64,000 nt of DNA from Akkermansiaceae bacterium. GTDB taxonomy: Bacteria; Verrucomicrobiota; Verrucomicrobiia; Verrucomicrobiales; Akkermansiaceae. Location of the stretch: contig CAJJBQ010000001.1 in assembly GCA_905182405.1 (NCBI GenBank), forward strand, positions 434,001 through 498,000, given 5' to 3'. Position numbers and translations under genes: made by a program. This document shows, piece after piece, positions 62,129-64,000 of this stretch. Below the pieces are notes generated by a model. It searched no databases and had not been told where the DNA came from. It was given only the letters and a program-made list of their open reading frames with translations. How positions within the stretch are numbered: position 1 is the first letter of the stretch; each line of letters begins with the position of its first letter.

Positions 62129-62365
62129 AGGCCTGCTTTGAGGTGGCGAGTGAGGGGTGTGCATCCGTTGGCTGTCGAAGTGATGAGGAAAGCGGGAATT
62201 GAGATTGGAGACTGGGAGTTAAAGAGCCACAGAGAGTTCTTTGAGAAGGAGGTTCACACGGTGGTGACGGTGTGTGGGAACGCGAACGATTGTTGCCCGG
62301 TTTTTCTGGGGCAGGTGAACCGGTATCATTGGAGCTTCGATGACCTGGCGCACTTTGAGGGGTGA
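62129..62365 (+). pseudogene. arsC-type arsenate reductase / LMW phosphatase fragment
   Basis: VHPLAVEVMRKAGIEIGDWE, then VHTVVTVCGNANDCCPVF and YHWSFDDLAHFEG match the middle and later part of thioredoxin-coupled ArsC (…HPLAVEVMxxxGIDI…; TVCDxAxxxCPVFPG…HWxFDDPA). A piece of the preceding strand (FEVASEG) lies one frame over at 62137-62157, which implies a 1-base shift. The catalytic CX5R loop at the N-terminus and the last helix are gone, so the gene is dead. Confidence 0.75.
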
Positions 62366-62449
62366 TGGAGGTCTATGTGATGGGAGTGAGGGAAGGGCTT
62401 TGACGGATTTCTCTTGGGTTGCAGGGATCTGCACGGAGTTGCCGTTTCT

Positions 62450-64000
62450 CTACAGTTTTGGCTGGGCGCTGAGTCTGAAGTAGCGCGTGGTTCCAGGGGC
62501 GACGGGATTAGGATCGCGGACGGTGACGGTGGTGGTGCCAGCGGGGTTGGCGGTGGCGCTGATGGGGATGGAGGTGGCTTCCCAGGTGATCAGGTCGTGG
62601 CTGAGTTGGGGGACGAGATTGTAGTCAGGGAGACCGGTGCGGATTTGGAAGGTGAGGGCGAGGAATTTGTTGCTGATGGCGGCTAAGGAAAGGGGGCCTT
62701 CGTTGAGGTCGCTCCCCTGGGCATAGAGGATGAGGTTGGGTTCATTGGCTCCAGCGGGGATTGCGTTGGGGTCGGTGGTTGGTCCATTGTCTGGTCCGTA
62801 GGTTTTGAGGGCCCAGAGGTCGAAGCTGACTTCGTCGGCTTGTTGCGGGGCTCCGTTGTCGAAGAAGGACGGTTGCCAGCGCACGCTATCTCCGAGTTCG
62901 GTGGTGAGGGTATTCGTCACATCGCTGAGAACGAGGCTGGGGCCATCGCCATCGGGAGACTCGGGCCAGGGTGATTTGTCGTTGTAAGCGAAGTCAAAGA
63001 TAATGGCCCCCTTGGCGTCCAGGAGGATGATGTTCTCTCCCTTGTTGGAAAGTTTGGTATCGTTGGCGAACTCACCGACGATGGCGTCTCCAAGGGACGC
63101 GCCATAGCGGGCGAGGAAGGCGGCTCGATTGCTGACGATGACCATGCGCTCACCTGCTGCCAGGGTGGAATCGATGGGGAAGTTAAAGTCGAATCCACGA
63201 CTGAAGACGCAATAACTTAGATTGATGAGATCACTGCTCGTGTTTAAGAGCTCGATGAATTCGTAGTCATCGGGATTGGTGGAAATGGCGATTTCCTCTG
63301 CGGTGCTCGCGTCCAGGGGATGATAGTGGAGCTCAGTCGCGAGCAAGTTTTCGGACGAGGCGGGGATGCCGATGAGATACTTGGCTTCGGTCAAGGCGGA
63401 CCAGCTTCCATCGCTCGCCAGCGTTCGTGCTTTGATTGTGGTGCTACCGGAAACATGAACTTCGGATGCGTAGGTGAGGGCGGTTGGCGAAAGTCCCCCC
63501 TCCGGGTTTCCGGTGTCTGCTAAAAGGGTGGCCTGGATGAGAAAGTCTGAACTGGTGGTCGAGCGATTCAGGCCGTGAATGGCGAGGACGTTCTCGCCGA
63601 TTTGAAGGGAGCCGAGGTCGTCGGTGAGGTTGAAATTAACATAGTTGAGAGCGGCTGAATCGTTGTGGGTTTCTGAGGCGCTTGAATTCCAGTTTGCAGT
63701 GGTGGCGTTTTCTGATTCTGCAAGGGTGCCATTGAGATAGGCGATGAAGCCGTCGTCATATCGTATTCCCAGGCTAAGGCTGGTGATGGCATCAAGGTTT
63801 TCTTGGTCGGAAATATTGAAGGAAAAGCGGAGGTAGGCGGAGGAGTTGATATTCCGCATGCTGACCTGAGTGCGGATCCGGTTGGTGAAGTTGATGAAGT
63901 TCGTTGGACTCGCCTCGTAGCCCACTCCATTGGTCCCTGAGGTCCAGTCATCGATGTTTGAGGGTTCGGCAGAGTTCCGCCAACTGGTTCCGATTTCATC
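62450..64000 (-). CDS. Lamin-tail-domain secreted protein, C-terminal part
   Basis: This partial gene enters from the right edge; 517 codons are visible, with the frame open to 64000. An N-terminal beta domain (AYLRFSFNISDQENLDAITS; DDGFIAYLNGT; LQIGENVLAIHGLN) is followed by a short chitobiase/FN3-like segment (SGSTTIKARTLASDGSWSAL). A lamin tail domain follows (LLATELHYHPLDASTAEEIA; DDYEFIELLNTSSDLINLS; GERMVIVSNRAAFLARYGAS). The C-terminus (YNLVPQLSHDLITWEATSIP ... TTRYFRLSAQPKL) is the recurrent 'DLITW...YFRL' module. Such proteins are large, exported, and often also carry CotH or alkaline-phosphatase parts, none of which is visible here. Confidence 0.85.
   Translation of the reverse strand, partial: DEIGTSWRNSAEPSNIDDWTSGTNGVGYEASPTNFINFTNRIRTQVSMRNINSSAYLRFSFNISDQENLDAITSLSLGIRYDDGFIAYLNGTLAESENATTANWNSSASETHNDSAALNYVNFNLTDDLGSLQIGENVLAIHGLNRSTTSSDFLIQATLLADTGNPEGGLSPTALTYASEVHVSGSTTIKARTLASDGSWSALTEAKYLIGIPASSENLLATELHYHPLDASTAEEIAISTNPDDYEFIELLNTSSDLINLSYCVFSRGFDFNFPIDSTLAAGERMVIVSNRAAFLARYGASLGDAIVGEFANDTKLSNKGENIILLDAKGAIIFDFAYNDKSPWPESPDGDGPSLVLSDVTNTLTTELGDSVRWQPSFFDNGAPQQADEVSFDLWALKTYGPDNGPTTDPNAIPAGANEPNLILYAQGSDLNEGPLSLAAISNKFLALTFQIRTGLPDYNLVPQLSHDLITWEATSIPISATANPAGTTTVTVRDPNPVAPGTTRYFRLSAQPKL

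Noticed and set aside
1..64000. CRISPR arrays, tRNA or rRNA genes
   Set aside because: No regularly spaced repeats, tRNA-like cloverleaf ends or conserved rRNA stretches were found by reading; a tRNAscan/Infernal run would be decisive.

Overview
The window looks like a chromosomal stretch of a Verrucomicrobiota bacterium, probably near the Luteolibacter/Haloferula/Roseibacillus group. This is inferred from gene content, not from a marker gene. The evidence is paired DUF1552/DUF1592 and DUF1501/DUF1549-DUF1553 'planctomycete-type' secreted proteins, DUF1080 hydrolases, a CRTAC1-type FG-GAP protein, many Tat-like leaders, an EboE homologue, a 34-residue AURKAIP1/COX24-type ribosomal protein, and several secreted proteins sharing a short C-terminal 'DL-x-x-W ... 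FFR-I/L' module. No rRNA, tRNA or CRISPR array was seen.

Layout. 1-6.3 kb: partial DUF1080 gene, FG-GAP/ASPIC protein, sialidase-like BNR protein and SGNH hydrolase, with an 88-bp direct repeat. 6.8-16.5 kb: Gfo/Idh/MocA oxidoreductase, alpha/beta hydrolase, DUF1552-DUF1592 operon, a small secreted protein, DUF1080 and a PAS-AraC regulator, with broken gene pieces in between. 16.6-30.2 kb: a visibly G+C-richer island of long secreted proteins on the + strand. It holds an EF-hand-like protein, an unknown, a Peptidase_S74 tail-fibre-like protein, and a giant gene of about 2,770 codons whose last ~600 residues resemble the pore-forming and TcB-binding regions of Tc-toxin TcA subunits. That gene is split by two +1 frameshifts. 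The island ends in a second, decayed S74-type gene and an IS5-family remnant. 31.9-35.3 kb: a porin / FMN-binding / PepSY operon with a Fur-box-like palindrome; its PepSY gene is cut after 24 codons by a repeat. Then come two small cassette-like genes between two near-identical 80-bp repeats, and an IS91 zinc-finger remnant. 35.3-45.3 kb: DUF1549/1553-DUF1501 operon, a metalloprotease and an alkaline phosphatase. 45.5-64 kb: a ParE-like remnant, a DUF3179 gene with an in-frame UGA that looks like selenocysteine, a HAD phosphatase, a sugar-utilisation block (1,143-aa protein, GPH symporter, LacI), then mostly housekeeping genes (Fpg/Nei glycosylase, hisG, HDAC-like, ketopantoate reductase-like, eboE), an arsC remnant and a partial lamin-tail-domain protein.

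Three results stand out. (1) The TcA-like giant protein sits in an S74-containing island with no TcB/TcC partner in view. (2) The DUF3179 gene has UGA where its family carries the first Cys of a CxxC motif, followed 22 nt later by a hairpin fitting a bacterial SECIS. (3) A six-copy repeat family of about 80 bp lies in the first 35 kb; most copies sit exactly at the edge of a truncated gene (gluconokinase tail, PepSY head, a secreted-protein head, an IS91 transposase piece). All similarity statements come from reading the sequence and recalling families; no search was run.
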